Assembly (NCBI GenBank): GCA_051025295.1
Contig: JBMGJV010000003.1
DNA length: 64,000 nucleotides
Direction: 5' to 3' (one strand)
From: KBS-83 sp051025295
Lineage (GTDB): Bacteria; Acidobacteriota; Terriglobia; Terriglobales; Acidobacteriaceae
The notes beneath the pieces were generated by a model. The model worked only from the letters and a program-made list of their open reading frames with translations, searched no databases and was not told the origin of the DNA. Both the position numbers and the translations under genes were made by a program. Each line of letters opens with the position of its first letter. The first letter of the stretch is position 1. Below are positions 16,554 to 25,761 of the stretch, one piece after another.

Positions 16554-17429
16554 GTGAACGGCCTGCTGATTGTGGACAAGCCGGCGGGCATGACCTCCCA
16601 TGACGTGGTGGCGCGGTTGCGCCGCCTGCTGGACGAGCGCTCGATCGGGCACCTGGGTACGCTCGACCCTATGGCGACCGGAGTGCTGCCCTTGTTGCTC
16701 GGCCGCTTCACGCGGCTAGCGCAGTACTTTGGCCGCATGGAGAAGTCGTACACCGGCACGATTCGCTTCGGCCAGGCCACGACCACCTACGACGCAGAGG
16801 GCGAGCCGGTGGGTCCGGCGACTGCCGTGTCGCTCGATGCGGTGGAAGTTCTCAAGCACGCATCCGCGTTTCATGGCGAGTTGCTGCAGCGGCCGCCGGC
16901 GTTCAGCGCGAAGAAGGTGGGCGGGCGCACGGCACACTCGCTTGCACGTGCCGGGAAGCCGGTCGAGCTCGAACCGGTGCGCATTGTGGTCCACGAGTTC
17001 ACGATCACGTCCGTCGGCGCGGACACGGCCGAGTTCAGTGCCACGGTTTCGGCGGGCGGCTACATCCGGTCGCTGGCGCACGATCTGGGCTGCCGCATGG
17101 GCTGTGGTGCTCACCTGGCAGCGCTGCGCCGGACGGCGGCTGGGTCGTTTCGACTGGAGCAGGCCATAACACTCGAGCAGATCGCTGCGATCGCGGTAGA
17201 CCAAGGCTTTGAGCAGCGTCTGCCGCATCCGCGAACGCTGCTGCCGGAGCTGCCCTCGACCACGGTCGATGCGCACACTGCAGGACGCATGCGGAATGGC
17301 GCGCTCTGCAATCTCGCAGACTTTTCGAACGCTTCGCACGTCAAGGTCTTTGCGAACCGGAATGACCTGATCGGGATCGCGCAGCGAGTGGCGGGCACGC
17401 TGTTCCAGCCGGTCGCGGTCATCGGATGA
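16554..17429 (+). CDS. truB: tRNA pseudouridine(55) synthase
   Basis: TruB makes pseudouridine 55 in the T loop of tRNAs. The 291-residue product begins NGLLIVDKPAGMTSHDVV, has the catalytic Asp in GHLGTLDPMATGVLPLL, the KSYTGTIRFG block, QRPPAFSAKKVGG, and the VSAGGYIRSLAHDLG block. The GTG at 16554 is chosen from the conserved N-terminus; GGGAG lies immediately upstream with tight spacing. The frame is open far upstream inside folE, but that is not TruB-like. It follows folE by 23 bases and may be co-transcribed. Confidence 0.96.
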   Translation: MNGLLIVDKPAGMTSHDVVARLRRLLDERSIGHLGTLDPMATGVLPLLLGRFTRLAQYFGRMEKSYTGTIRFGQATTTYDAEGEPVGPATAVSLDAVEVLKHASAFHGELLQRPPAFSAKKVGGRTAHSLARAGKPVELEPVRIVVHEFTITSVGADTAEFSATVSAGGYIRSLAHDLGCRMGCGAHLAALRRTAAGSFRLEQAITLEQIAAIAVDQGFEQRLPHPRTLLPELPSTTVDAHTAGRMRNGALCNLADFSNASHVKVFANRNDLIGIAQRVAGTLFQPVAVIG

Positions 17430-17432
17430 CGG

Positions 17433-18137
17433 CTATGGCTTGCGCAGCAAGGGTATAACCAGCGGCAGCAGGTTGCGGGCGACCTGCTGATTGCCCTGCG
17501 CGGTGGCGTGGATGCCGTCGGCCTGCATGCTGCCGGCGACACCGTAGACGTCCTTGAGCAGAAAGGGCAGGAGCGGCACATGGTACTTGCGGGCGAGCAG
17601 CGCGTAAGTGTCGTTGAACTGGCGGATGTAGTCAGGTCCGTAGTTGGGCGGCAGGGTGATGCCGCCGAGCACCACCTTGCTGCCGGCCTGCTGGAGCGTG
17701 GAGACGATCTGGTCGAGGTTGCGTCGCGTGGCGTCGATCGGCAGTCCGCGCAATCCGTCATTGCCGCCGAAGGCGACGATGACCAAGGCCGGTTTAAGCG
17801 CGACAACATCGGGCAGACGCTCGACGCCATCCTTGGTCGTGTTGCCGCTGACGCCCGCGTTGACGACGTGATAACGGTAACCGTGCTCATTCAGATCGCG
17901 TTCGAGAAAGTCCGGGTAGCTGTTTCCGGCATCCGTGCCGTAGCCGGCAGTGAGGCTGTCGCCGAAGGCAACGAGGGCAGGACGATGGTCCTCGGCGGCA
18001 GGCGCGGGTTGCGGAGCGGGTGTGGCCTGCGTCGAAGCAGAAGGCTCGGACGAGGCGGACCGCTGGCCACTGTGGCATCCGGTGACACAGAAGAGAAGGG
18101 CGGCGGCTAGCAGGCTGGAACGGAGACCGCGGGTCAC
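17433..18137 (-). CDS. SGNH/GDSL-family lipoprotein hydrolase (TesA-like arylesterase)
   Basis: A 234-residue protein with lipoprotein signal (LLFCVTGC), a Ser/Pro/Ala-rich linker, then an SGNH hydrolase domain. Block I is FGDSLTAGYG (nucleophile Ser), block II includes NAGVSGNTT, block III is GGNDGLRG, and block V is DGIHATAQG (Asp-x-x-His). These match the TesA/arylesterase group acting on short acyl esters or thioesters. Membrane anchoring in the envelope is predicted. It is convergent with truB with a 3-base gap and divergent from the ABC transporter genes. Confidence 0.9.
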   Translation of the reverse strand: MTRGLRSSLLAAALLFCVTGCHSGQRSASSEPSASTQATPAPQPAPAAEDHRPALVAFGDSLTAGYGTDAGNSYPDFLERDLNEHGYRYHVVNAGVSGNTTKDGVERLPDVVALKPALVIVAFGGNDGLRGLPIDATRRNLDQIVSTLQQAGSKVVLGGITLPPNYGPDYIRQFNDTYALLARKYHVPLLPFLLKDVYGVAGSMQADGIHATAQGNQQVARNLLPLVIPLLRKP

Positions 18138-18187
18138 ACGTTCAATCTAGCAGGCTGGCCGAAGCACGCGAAACACAGGGAGACAGC

Positions 18188-18907
18188 ATGATCGAAGTGC
18201 GCGGACTGAAGAAGTCGATACACAACGGGACGAACACCGTGGAGATCCTGCGCGGCATCGATCTGACGATTCCGAGTGGCCAGTTCTGCGCCATCATGGG
18301 CGCGTCCGGCAGTGGCAAGAGCACGCTGCTCGGCCTGCTGGCAGGGCTCGATGCGCCGACCGAGGGCGAGGTCATCCTCGACGGCACCGCAATCTCGCGC
18401 CTTGGCGAAGACGAGCTCGCGGAGATTCGCGGGCGCAAGCTGGGCTTCGTGTTCCAGTCCTACCAACTCATCCCCATGCTGAACGCGCTTGAAAATGTGC
18501 TGCTGCCGTTCGAGTTGAACGGAGCCCGATCGCGCAGCGTCCGCGAGGGGCGTGCCCGTGCGACGGAGTTGCTGAGCAGCGTCGGGCTTGCCGAGCGCAT
18601 GCATCACTACCCGGTGCAGCTTTCGGGCGGTGAGCAGCAGCGCGTTGCGTTGGCCCGCGCCTTCATGCTCGAGCCACCGATCGTCTTGGCAGATGAACCA
18701 ACCGGCAACCTTGATTCGCGCAACGGAGAGCATGTGCTGGACCTGCTGCTGCGCCGGCACCGTGAGAGTGGAACGACGCTGGTGATGGTGACGCATGACC
18801 CGCAGGTCTCGATGCGGGCGGAGCGGCGGATTGTGCTGCGCGATGGAGCGGTGACCGAAGACAGCATGGCGGCGGAACCGGCGGTGGTGAGCGAGGCGGG
18901 ACGATGA
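18188..18907 (+). CDS. ABC transporter ATP-binding protein (LolD/MacB-like)
   Basis: A 239-residue ATPase with Walker A GASGSGKSTL, Q-loop VFQSYQLIPMLNALEN, signature LSGGEQQRVALARAF, Walker B IVLADEPTGNLDS and the H-loop VMVTHDP. The EIRGRKLGFVFQ and PTGNLDS forms are typical of the LolD/FtsE/MacB/YbbA branch, which works with FtsX-type permeases in mechanotransmission rather than conventional solute transport. GGGAGA precedes the ATG. The stop overlaps the permease start (ATGA), so the two form a coupled pair. Confidence 0.93.
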   Translation: MIEVRGLKKSIHNGTNTVEILRGIDLTIPSGQFCAIMGASGSGKSTLLGLLAGLDAPTEGEVILDGTAISRLGEDELAEIRGRKLGFVFQSYQLIPMLNALENVLLPFELNGARSRSVREGRARATELLSSVGLAERMHHYPVQLSGGEQQRVALARAFMLEPPIVLADEPTGNLDSRNGEHVLDLLLRRHRESGTTLVMVTHDPQVSMRAERRIVLRDGAVTEDSMAAEPAVVSEAGR

Positions 18908-21498
18908 CCGCGCGCAGTGAGCAGGGGCTGAGCTGGGCGAGCGCATTGCGCATTGGCTGGCGCGAGTTCGAAGCCGCCCGGACGAAGTTTCTGTTCGTCA
19001 TCCTCTCGGTGGCGATCGGTGTGGCGGCGCTTACTGGTGTGCGCGGCTTCATCGATTCGTTCCAGAAGACGCTGCTCGGCCAGGCGCGCACCATCATGGC
19101 GGCGGATGTTTCCGCGCGCATGTTTCGCCAGCCCACGGCTGCGGAACTGCAGCAACTGGACGGCCTGCACGGGGTGGAGCGGACGCAGGTGACGGAGCTG
19201 GTCTCGATGGCCTCCACGCCGTCTGATCCCATTCCGCTGCTTGTCTCTCTGAAGGCGGTCGATCCGGCGAAGTATCCGTTCTACGGCAGTTACAGATTGC
19301 GGCCTGCGGGCACGCTGCATGACCTGCTGACGCCACAGACGGTGCTGGTGGGAGAAGACCTGCTGATCCGCCTGCGAGCGAAGATCGGCGACACGCTCAA
19401 GATAGGCAACAGCAGCTTTCGCATCGCGGGCGCGATCGAGCGCGAGCCAGACCGCATGAACTCGACGATGGGGATCGGGCCGCGTGTGCTGGTCACGCAG
19501 CAGGGGCTCGCAGCAAGCGGCCTGCTGCAGCCGGGCAGCCGCGCGGGAGAGCGCTTCCTGCTGAGGCTCGATGCGAACCGCGATGTCGGTGGACTGCACA
19601 CCAGCGTCGAGAAGATCCTGCGTGATGCGCAGGTGACTGATTTCCGCGAGGCCAACCCGGCGCTTACGCAGGGGCTCGACCGTGCGGGCGGCACGCTCAG
19701 CCTGATCTGTCTCGTAGCCATGGTGCTGGGTGCGATCGGTGTGGCGATGTCGATGCGCGCACACCTGGAGCAGCGCATGGATATCCTGGCGACGATGAAG
19801 TCGATCGGCGCGCGCTCGTCGGACATCCTGCGTATCTATCTGCTGCAGACGCTGCTGCTCGGATTCATCGGAGGACTGGTCGGCATCGCCGCTGGCATCG
19901 GTGTGGAGTGGACGATCCCGCTGCTGGCCGCGAAGCTCCTGCCCATCGAGCCGACCCTGCGCTTCCCGTGGCGTGCAGCGCTCGCGGGGCTCAGCACCGG
20001 GATGCTGACAACGCTGCTGTTCTGCCTGCCGCCGCTGCTCGAGATCAGGCGCGTGAAGCCGAGCCTGGTGTTGCGGCGCCAGGTGGAGCCGCCATCCGAA
20101 ATGCCGCTCGAGGAGCGCTGGCGTCGGCGGCGCGGGCAGTGGCTCTCGATTGCTCTGATTCTGCTTGCGCTCGGCGGCATCGCAGCGGGGCTCACCAGTT
20201 CGATGAAGGTGGCCGGCATCTTCACCGCTGCACTCGTGGTGGTGATGCTGTTCATCACGCTGCTAGCGCGCACGCTGTTGCGGGTGCTCCGGACCACGCT
20301 CGCGCGCACGCGGCTCGCGTTGCCATCCGCTGTGCGGCATGGGCTCTCGAACCTGTACCGGCCGGGAAACCAGTCGAGCGCTGTGCTCACTGCGCTAGGC
20401 GCCGGGATCATGCTGATCCTGACTGTCTTCCTCATGCAGAACGCGGTGCTGCGGGACATGCAGGAGACGCTGGGTCGCGGGTTGCCGAACATCTTCCTCA
20501 TTGATATCGCGAGCGATGAGCTCGAAGGCGTGTCGTCACTGATGGCGCATCAGCCGGGCGTGCGTGGCGCGATGGAGCGGCTGCCGCTGATTGCAGGGCG
20601 GCTGGAAGCAGTGAACGGGGAGTCGAGCGAGCAGATCCGGGCAGAGCAGAAGTCGAAGAGCGAGGGCGACGGCACGGACCGCGTGCCGCGACACCTGCTT
20701 CAGTCCGTCAATCTGACCTGGTCGGACACTGTGCCTGCAGGTGCGAAGGTGCACGCCGGCGCGTGGTGGAAGGCCGGTGATGTAGGGAGAGTCGCCGTGC
20801 GTGAGGGCCTGGCGAAGCGCATGCACGTGGGCGTGGGTTCGACGCTCGTCTTCTCAGCCCAGGAGCGGCGCATCCCTGTTACCGTCACTGCGTTATATAC
20901 GAATGACGGTCAGCACGCCTTTGGCCGCAGTGACTTCATCCTCTCGGAGCGGTCGCTCGTGCATCTTCCCGTGGTCTGGTACGGAGCCGTCCATGTGAAC
21001 CCGCCGCAGATCGCGGAGATGCAGCGCGCGCTGTTCACGAATTATCCGACCGTGACGGTGATCAACATCGCGGACCTGCTCGAGACGATTGCCGGGCTGG
21101 TGCATCAGATCACGCTGATCGTGCGCTTCCTGGCCGCGTTCTCGATTCTCTCTGGACTCGTGATCCTAGCGTCGAGCGTTGCCAGCACGCGGTTCCGGCG
21201 GATTCGCGAGGTGGTTGTGCTGAAGACGCTGGGGGCGCAGCGGCGGCGAGTGCTCGCCGTCTTCGGCGTCGAGTTCACCGTGCTGGGACTGCTGGCGGGC
21301 GTTGTCGGCGTGTTCTTCGCGAACACGCTGACGTTTCTTCTGCTGCACCTGCGCGCGATCGATGTGCGCTATCACCCGGAGTGGATCGCGAGCATCGCCT
21401 CTGCTTGTGGCACGGCGGTGCTCGCGGTGCTGACCGGGTGGCTAGCCAGCCTGCGGATCCTTGGTCAGCGACCGCTTGAAGTGCTGCGCGACGAATAG
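18904..21498 (+). CDS. FtsX-type ABC transporter permease (YbbP-like, duplicated core)
   Basis: An 864-residue inner-membrane protein. An N-terminal helix (residues about 25-45) is followed by a periplasmic MacB-like domain, three helices (about 260-400), a central pair of helices (KQ..SIALILLALGGIAAG and FTAALVVVMLFITLL), a second periplasmic domain (about 540-720), and a final trio of helices ending LRILGQRPLEVLRDE. This eleven-helix duplicated FtsX layout is that of YbbP. With the YbbA-like ATPase it probably handles lipids, lipoproteins or envelope-associated cargo. Its last 57 bases overlap the convergent RND pump gene. Confidence 0.88.
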   Translation: MTARSEQGLSWASALRIGWREFEAARTKFLFVILSVAIGVAALTGVRGFIDSFQKTLLGQARTIMAADVSARMFRQPTAAELQQLDGLHGVERTQVTELVSMASTPSDPIPLLVSLKAVDPAKYPFYGSYRLRPAGTLHDLLTPQTVLVGEDLLIRLRAKIGDTLKIGNSSFRIAGAIEREPDRMNSTMGIGPRVLVTQQGLAASGLLQPGSRAGERFLLRLDANRDVGGLHTSVEKILRDAQVTDFREANPALTQGLDRAGGTLSLICLVAMVLGAIGVAMSMRAHLEQRMDILATMKSIGARSSDILRIYLLQTLLLGFIGGLVGIAAGIGVEWTIPLLAAKLLPIEPTLRFPWRAALAGLSTGMLTTLLFCLPPLLEIRRVKPSLVLRRQVEPPSEMPLEERWRRRRGQWLSIALILLALGGIAAGLTSSMKVAGIFTAALVVVMLFITLLARTLLRVLRTTLARTRLALPSAVRHGLSNLYRPGNQSSAVLTALGAGIMLILTVFLMQNAVLRDMQETLGRGLPNIFLIDIASDELEGVSSLMAHQPGVRGAMERLPLIAGRLEAVNGESSEQIRAEQKSKSEGDGTDRVPRHLLQSVNLTWSDTVPAGAKVHAGAWWKAGDVGRVAVREGLAKRMHVGVGSTLVFSAQERRIPVTVTALYTNDGQHAFGRSDFILSERSLVHLPVVWYGAVHVNPPQIAEMQRALFTNYPTVTVINIADLLETIAGLVHQITLIVRFLAAFSILSGLVILASSVASTRFRRIREVVVLKTLGAQRRRVLAVFGVEFTVLGLLAGVVGVFFANTLTFLLLHLRAIDVRYHPEWIASIASACGTAVLAVLTGWLASLRILGQRPLEVLRDE

Positions 21499-24400
21499 CT
21501 TCGCCATCTCAAACGGGCTGGGTGCGCTGCCGCGGAACTCATCTCGGCCAGCGCCGCCATCGTCCTCGGGCCCGTCGTCCCGGTCGTCACCGAAGTCTTC
21601 GCCTGGATTGCGATCGAGCGGCGCCCACTTCCGCGCCATCAGCGGAACGAGGAAGAGGATGGCGAAGAGTGTCGTTACGGTTCCACCGACCACGACGCGT
21701 GCGAGCGGCTTCTGCGTTTGCGAGCCGATGCCGGACGCAACCGCCGCCGGCAGTAGTCCGAGTCCGGCAGCCATGCAGGCCATGACGATAGGGCGCATCT
21801 CGTCGAGCGCGCCCAGAACGACGCCGCGCTCGCGCCCGTGATCATGCTGCTGGTGGCGCAGTCCCGTCAAAAAGACTACGGTGCCGAGCGTGTTGAGGCC
21901 GAGCAGGGACGTAAAGCCCACTGCGGCGGAGATGCTGAAGGATGTGCCAGTCAGCATCAGCGTCAGGATGCCGCCGATCGCGCCGAATGGCAGCGTCGCG
22001 AGCACGATAAGCGCATCGCGGAACGACTGGAACAGCAGGTAAAGGAGCAGCAGGACGATGCCGAGCGAGATTGGCACGATGAATGCGAGTCGCCGCAGCT
22101 CCTTCTGCAGGCTGTCGTATTCGCCGGCCCATGTGTATTCGTAACCGGCTGGCAGCTTGATCTGCCGCGCCAGGTCACTCTTCAGCTCTTCAATGGTGCT
22201 CTTCAGGTCGCGCCCGCGCACGCTGAACTTGATGGGGATGTAGCGGCGTCCGCCTTCCCGATAGATCATGAAGGCGCCGTTATGGAGGCTAATGTCGGCT
22301 ACGTTGCCCAGCGGAATTTGATTCCCGTCCGGGGTGGGAAGAAGAACTTTGCGGATCGCCTCCGGCGTGTTTCGGTATTGCGGGCTGTAGCGCAGCGCGA
22401 AGTCGAACCGGCGTTCGCCTTCGATGATCTGTGTGATGGCTGCGCCGCCAACGGCGGCCTGGACCGCGTTGTTGATGTCCCCCGCCGCGATGCCGTAGCG
22501 CGCCGCCTGTGCGCGATCGATCGAGATCAGAAGGCTGGGCTGGCCGCCGACGTCGAACACGCCGACGTCGGTGACGCCCTGCACCTTCACCATGATCCGG
22601 TAGATCCGATCCGCGGTGCTGGTCAGCGTGTCGAAGTCATCGCCGAACAGCTTCAGCGAGTTCTCGCCCTTCACGCCGGACATAGCCTCTTCGACGTTGT
22701 CCTGAATGTTCTGCGAGAAGTTGAAGTCGATGCCTGGGTAGGCAGCGAACTTCTTCTGGATCGCAGCAATCAACTCTTCTTTCCGGCCATGGAACTGCGG
22801 GCGCCATTCGTCTGTGGGCTTCAGGTCAGCGAGGAACTCGATGTTGTTGAACGTGCTCACATCTGTGCCGTCATCCGGGCGGCCCATTTGCGAGAGGCAT
22901 TGGCTGATTTCTGGGAAGCTGCGCAGGATGCTGCGGATCTGGTCGGACACCTCGGCCGACTGTGGGAACGCAATGTCTTGCTGCATGGTCGCGCGAATCC
23001 AGAGATTGCCCTCTTCGAGAGCGGGCATGAACTCGCCACCGATGTGCGTAAAGGCGAAGCCGGCGCCGACCAGCAGAACGGCAGCGATGATCCACACCAT
23101 CGCCGCACGCGCCAGTGCGAAATGCAACGCGCGCTCATACAGGCGATGAGCGTTGCGGATCAGCCAGGTCTCCTGCCCTGGCACGCTCTTGGGCGAGGAG
23201 AGATAGCAGAGCACCGGCGCAAAGAGGAATGCGTAGAGCAGCGCACCGATCAATGCGAACCCGTAAGCCTCTGACATGGGCGCGAAGATCTTGCCCGGAA
23301 CGCCTTGCATGGTGAACAGCGGAATGAACGAGACCAGGATGATGAGCGTCGAAAAGATGACTGGACGGGAGCCGTCGCGCACGCCGGCGACGATCACATC
23401 GGTCAGCGTCTCACCCTGGCGGCGCCGACCGAGCTTCCGATAGACGTTTTCGAGGATGATGATGGATGCATCGACCAGAATGCCGAAATCGATCGCGCCG
23501 ATCGAGATCAGGTTCGCCGAGCTGCCGCGCACCACCATCAGGCTGAAGGCAAACAGAACAGCAAACGGGATGGTGAGCGCCGCGATAGTGGTGATGCGCA
23601 GGTCGCCCAGGGTGACAAACAGCACGATGGTGACCAGCGCCATGCCCATCAGCACGATGTGCTGCACCGTCTCCGTGGTGCGGTTCACCAGCTTGCTGCG
23701 GTTGTAGATGGTCTTGATCTGCATGCCATGCGGCAGCAGGTTGCCGGAGTTAAGCTCGTCGATTTTCTTGCGCAGAGCGCTGAGGGCCGGCAGGGATTGT
23801 TCGCCCTTCTGCAGCAGAACGAGCCCTTCGACAATGTCCGAATTTTCGTTGAATCCCACCTTGCCGAGGCGCGGCAGGTGTCCTTCCTTCACGGTCGCAA
23901 CATCGCGCAGCAGGATGGGTGTGCCGTTGTGCTCCGCTACGACGATGTTGTCCATGTCCGTCAGCGACTTGAGAAGGCCGATACCGCGCACGTTGACGCT
24001 CTGGGTGCCCAGGGTCAGGTAGTTGCCGCCAGCATTCGCGTTGCTGTTCTGAATTGCGTTCACCACCTGCGTGGTGGTGACCCCAAGGGAGAGGAGGCGG
24101 TTGGGATCGATCTCTGCCTGGTACTGCCGCGTGGTGCCGCCGAACGTAGCGACGTCGATGATGCCCGGCACCTGCTTGATCTGGCGCACGAGGAACCAGT
24201 CCTGCTCGGCCTTGAGTTCGTTCAGGCTGTAGCCGGGCCCGACGAGCTGGTAGCGATAGATCTCACCGACCGGCGACTCGGGCGAGAGCTGCGGCTGCAG
24301 GCTGTTCGGTAGCGACAGCGATTGCAGACGGTTGAGCGTCTCCTGCCGGTCCTTGAAGTACTCCGTGTTGAAGTCGAAGTAGAGCTTGACGTCGCTCAGG

Positions 24401-24663
24401 CCGAAGATGCTGATCGAGCGAATCTCGGTGAGCTTCGGCGTCCCGTTCAGCACGGCCTCGATCGGAATCGTGACCTGCTGCTCCATCTCCTCGGCGGACC
24501 ACGCAGGGTTCTGCGTGATGAACTCGACCATGGGCGGCGACGGATCGGGGTATGCCTCGATGTCGAGCTGCGCGAAGGCGTAGCCGCCAACCCCGAGCGC
24601 GACCAGGAACAGGATCAGGACGATGGTGCGGTACTGCAGAAGTGCGCGTGTGAGTGCCTGCAT
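21442..24663 (-). CDS. RND efflux pump, heavy-metal/CusA-CzcA-like (HME) family
   Basis: A 1073-residue inner-membrane proton-driven pump of a tripartite efflux system. It begins MQALTRALLQYRTIVLILF and has the family blocks LDIEAYPDPSPPMVEFIT, GAIDFGILVDASIIILENVYR (TM4 with charged residues), and IGGEFMPALEEGNLWIRATM. The duplicated halves with large periplasmic loops are intact. Metal-binding Met residues cannot be assigned, so Cu/Ag or Co/Zn/Cd, or organic substrates, all remain possible. The C-terminal tail is Asp/Gly-rich (about 1020-1040). It follows the adaptor gene by 3 bases. The 3' end overlaps the ABC permease gene by 57 bases tail to tail. Confidence 0.93.
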   Translation of the reverse strand: MQALTRALLQYRTIVLILFLVALGVGGYAFAQLDIEAYPDPSPPMVEFITQNPAWSAEEMEQQVTIPIEAVLNGTPKLTEIRSISIFGLSDVKLYFDFNTEYFKDRQETLNRLQSLSLPNSLQPQLSPESPVGEIYRYQLVGPGYSLNELKAEQDWFLVRQIKQVPGIIDVATFGGTTRQYQAEIDPNRLLSLGVTTTQVVNAIQNSNANAGGNYLTLGTQSVNVRGIGLLKSLTDMDNIVVAEHNGTPILLRDVATVKEGHLPRLGKVGFNENSDIVEGLVLLQKGEQSLPALSALRKKIDELNSGNLLPHGMQIKTIYNRSKLVNRTTETVQHIVLMGMALVTIVLFVTLGDLRITTIAALTIPFAVLFAFSLMVVRGSSANLISIGAIDFGILVDASIIILENVYRKLGRRRQGETLTDVIVAGVRDGSRPVIFSTLIILVSFIPLFTMQGVPGKIFAPMSEAYGFALIGALLYAFLFAPVLCYLSSPKSVPGQETWLIRNAHRLYERALHFALARAAMVWIIAAVLLVGAGFAFTHIGGEFMPALEEGNLWIRATMQQDIAFPQSAEVSDQIRSILRSFPEISQCLSQMGRPDDGTDVSTFNNIEFLADLKPTDEWRPQFHGRKEELIAAIQKKFAAYPGIDFNFSQNIQDNVEEAMSGVKGENSLKLFGDDFDTLTSTADRIYRIMVKVQGVTDVGVFDVGGQPSLLISIDRAQAARYGIAAGDINNAVQAAVGGAAITQIIEGERRFDFALRYSPQYRNTPEAIRKVLLPTPDGNQIPLGNVADISLHNGAFMIYREGGRRYIPIKFSVRGRDLKSTIEELKSDLARQIKLPAGYEYTWAGEYDSLQKELRRLAFIVPISLGIVLLLLYLLFQSFRDALIVLATLPFGAIGGILTLMLTGTSFSISAAVGFTSLLGLNTLGTVVFLTGLRHQQHDHGRERGVVLGALDEMRPIVMACMAAGLGLLPAAVASGIGSQTQKPLARVVVGGTVTTLFAILFLVPLMARKWAPLDRNPGEDFGDDRDDGPEDDGGAGRDEFRGSAPSPFEMAKLFVAQHFKRSLTKDPQAG

Positions 24664-24666
24664 CGA

Positions 24667-25761
24667 TTATTCCGACCCCGCGCCGCGCAGTAATTCGGCG
24701 CCGGTAGTGATCACGCGATCACCTTCCTTGAGTCCGTCGATGACTTCGACACTCGTGTCATGGGGTGCGCCGATGCGTACGTCCTGACGCTGGTATTTGC
24801 CATCGGTCGGCTCGACGAAGACGTAATTGCTGACGCCGTCGCGGATGACTGCCGTGGAGGGCACCAGGATGGCGTTTCGCTTCTGATTCGTGATGGCGAT
24901 GTTTGCGTACATCTGCGGCTTGAGCCGGTGCCGCACGTTGCGCAGCACCACGCGCACCTTCAACGTCAGCGTCTGCGGATCGACTGCGTCCGAGATGTTG
25001 TCGACGACGCCGTCGAAGACTGCGTCGGCATACCCGTTCACCGTGACGCGGACCGGCTGGCCCCGCCGCACGGTCTGCACATCGCGGGGGAACAGGTCAC
25101 CGATCACCCACACGTCGTCGATGTTCGCAATCGTAGCGATGGGCGTGGCATTCTCGAGCGAGCGCTGCAACTCGCCGCTCGCCGTGTTTACGTCGAGCAC
25201 GACGCCAGCGATCGGGGAGCGGAGCGCCACGAAGTCGCTCGCGTCGGTCTCCTTGTAACCGAGGATGTGCAGTGTCTGCAGGGTGCGTGCGAGTTCGGCA
25301 TGGTCGGCCTGGTCGACCGCCGCAAGGTCGTCATAATCGCGCTGCGACAACACTTCGTGCTGTAGCAGGTCCTTTGCTCGATTCAGCTGGAGGTCGGCGC
25401 GCGCGGCTTCGATCTTTGCCTTCTCGTAATCGGCGCGGGACTGCTGCAGTTCAGTGCTCTGCAGCATCGCAACGACCTGCCCCTTCGCAACCTCCTGGCC
25501 GGGCAGAACCTTCAGCGCGAGCACCCGGCCGCTAAGCGGCGGGAAGATGTGCACGACGGTCGTGGGGTTCGACTGGACGCGCGCAGCCAGCGTGAGCGAG
25601 TCTGCCACGGGCTGCGTGTGCACCACGACGGTTTGAAAGACGCGGTACTGCGGCGCGGGTGTGTCGGCCACGTCGACGGCTTTTTTGTGCTCGCACCCGG
25701 AGAGCCCGAGCAGCAGGGCTGCCGGCATGGCGAGTGAGCGGAACAGGGGGAGCGATCTCAT
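24667..25761 (-). CDS. RND efflux periplasmic adaptor subunit (HlyD/CusB-like)
   Basis: A 364-residue membrane-fusion protein with lipoprotein signal (LLLGLSGC), lipoyl-like segments (SGRVLALKVLPGQEVAKGQVVAML and IAGVVLDVNTASGE), a helical hairpin with coiled-coil character (residues about 110-175), and a beta-barrel domain (VWVIGDLFPRDVQTVRRGQPV). It joins the pump at 21442-24663 to the outer-membrane channel. Its ATG overlaps the stop of the TolC-like gene (ATGA), showing the operon order channel-adaptor-pump. Confidence 0.92.
   Translation of the reverse strand: MRSLPLFRSLAMPAALLLGLSGCEHKKAVDVADTPAPQYRVFQTVVVHTQPVADSLTLAARVQSNPTTVVHIFPPLSGRVLALKVLPGQEVAKGQVVAMLQSTELQQSRADYEKAKIEAARADLQLNRAKDLLQHEVLSQRDYDDLAAVDQADHAELARTLQTLHILGYKETDASDFVALRSPIAGVVLDVNTASGELQRSLENATPIATIANIDDVWVIGDLFPRDVQTVRRGQPVRVTVNGYADAVFDGVVDNISDAVDPQTLTLKVRVVLRNVRHRLKPQMYANIAITNQKRNAILVPSTAVIRDGVSNYVFVEPTDGKYQRQDVRIGAPHDTSVEVIDGLKEGDRVITTGAELLRGAGSE

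Noticed and set aside
18607..19764. 385-codon frame antisense to the ABC genes
   Set aside because: Shadow of the ABC transporter pair.
21838..23274. 478-codon frame antisense to the RND pump
   Set aside because: Shadow of a real gene; no signal peptide, motif or start context.
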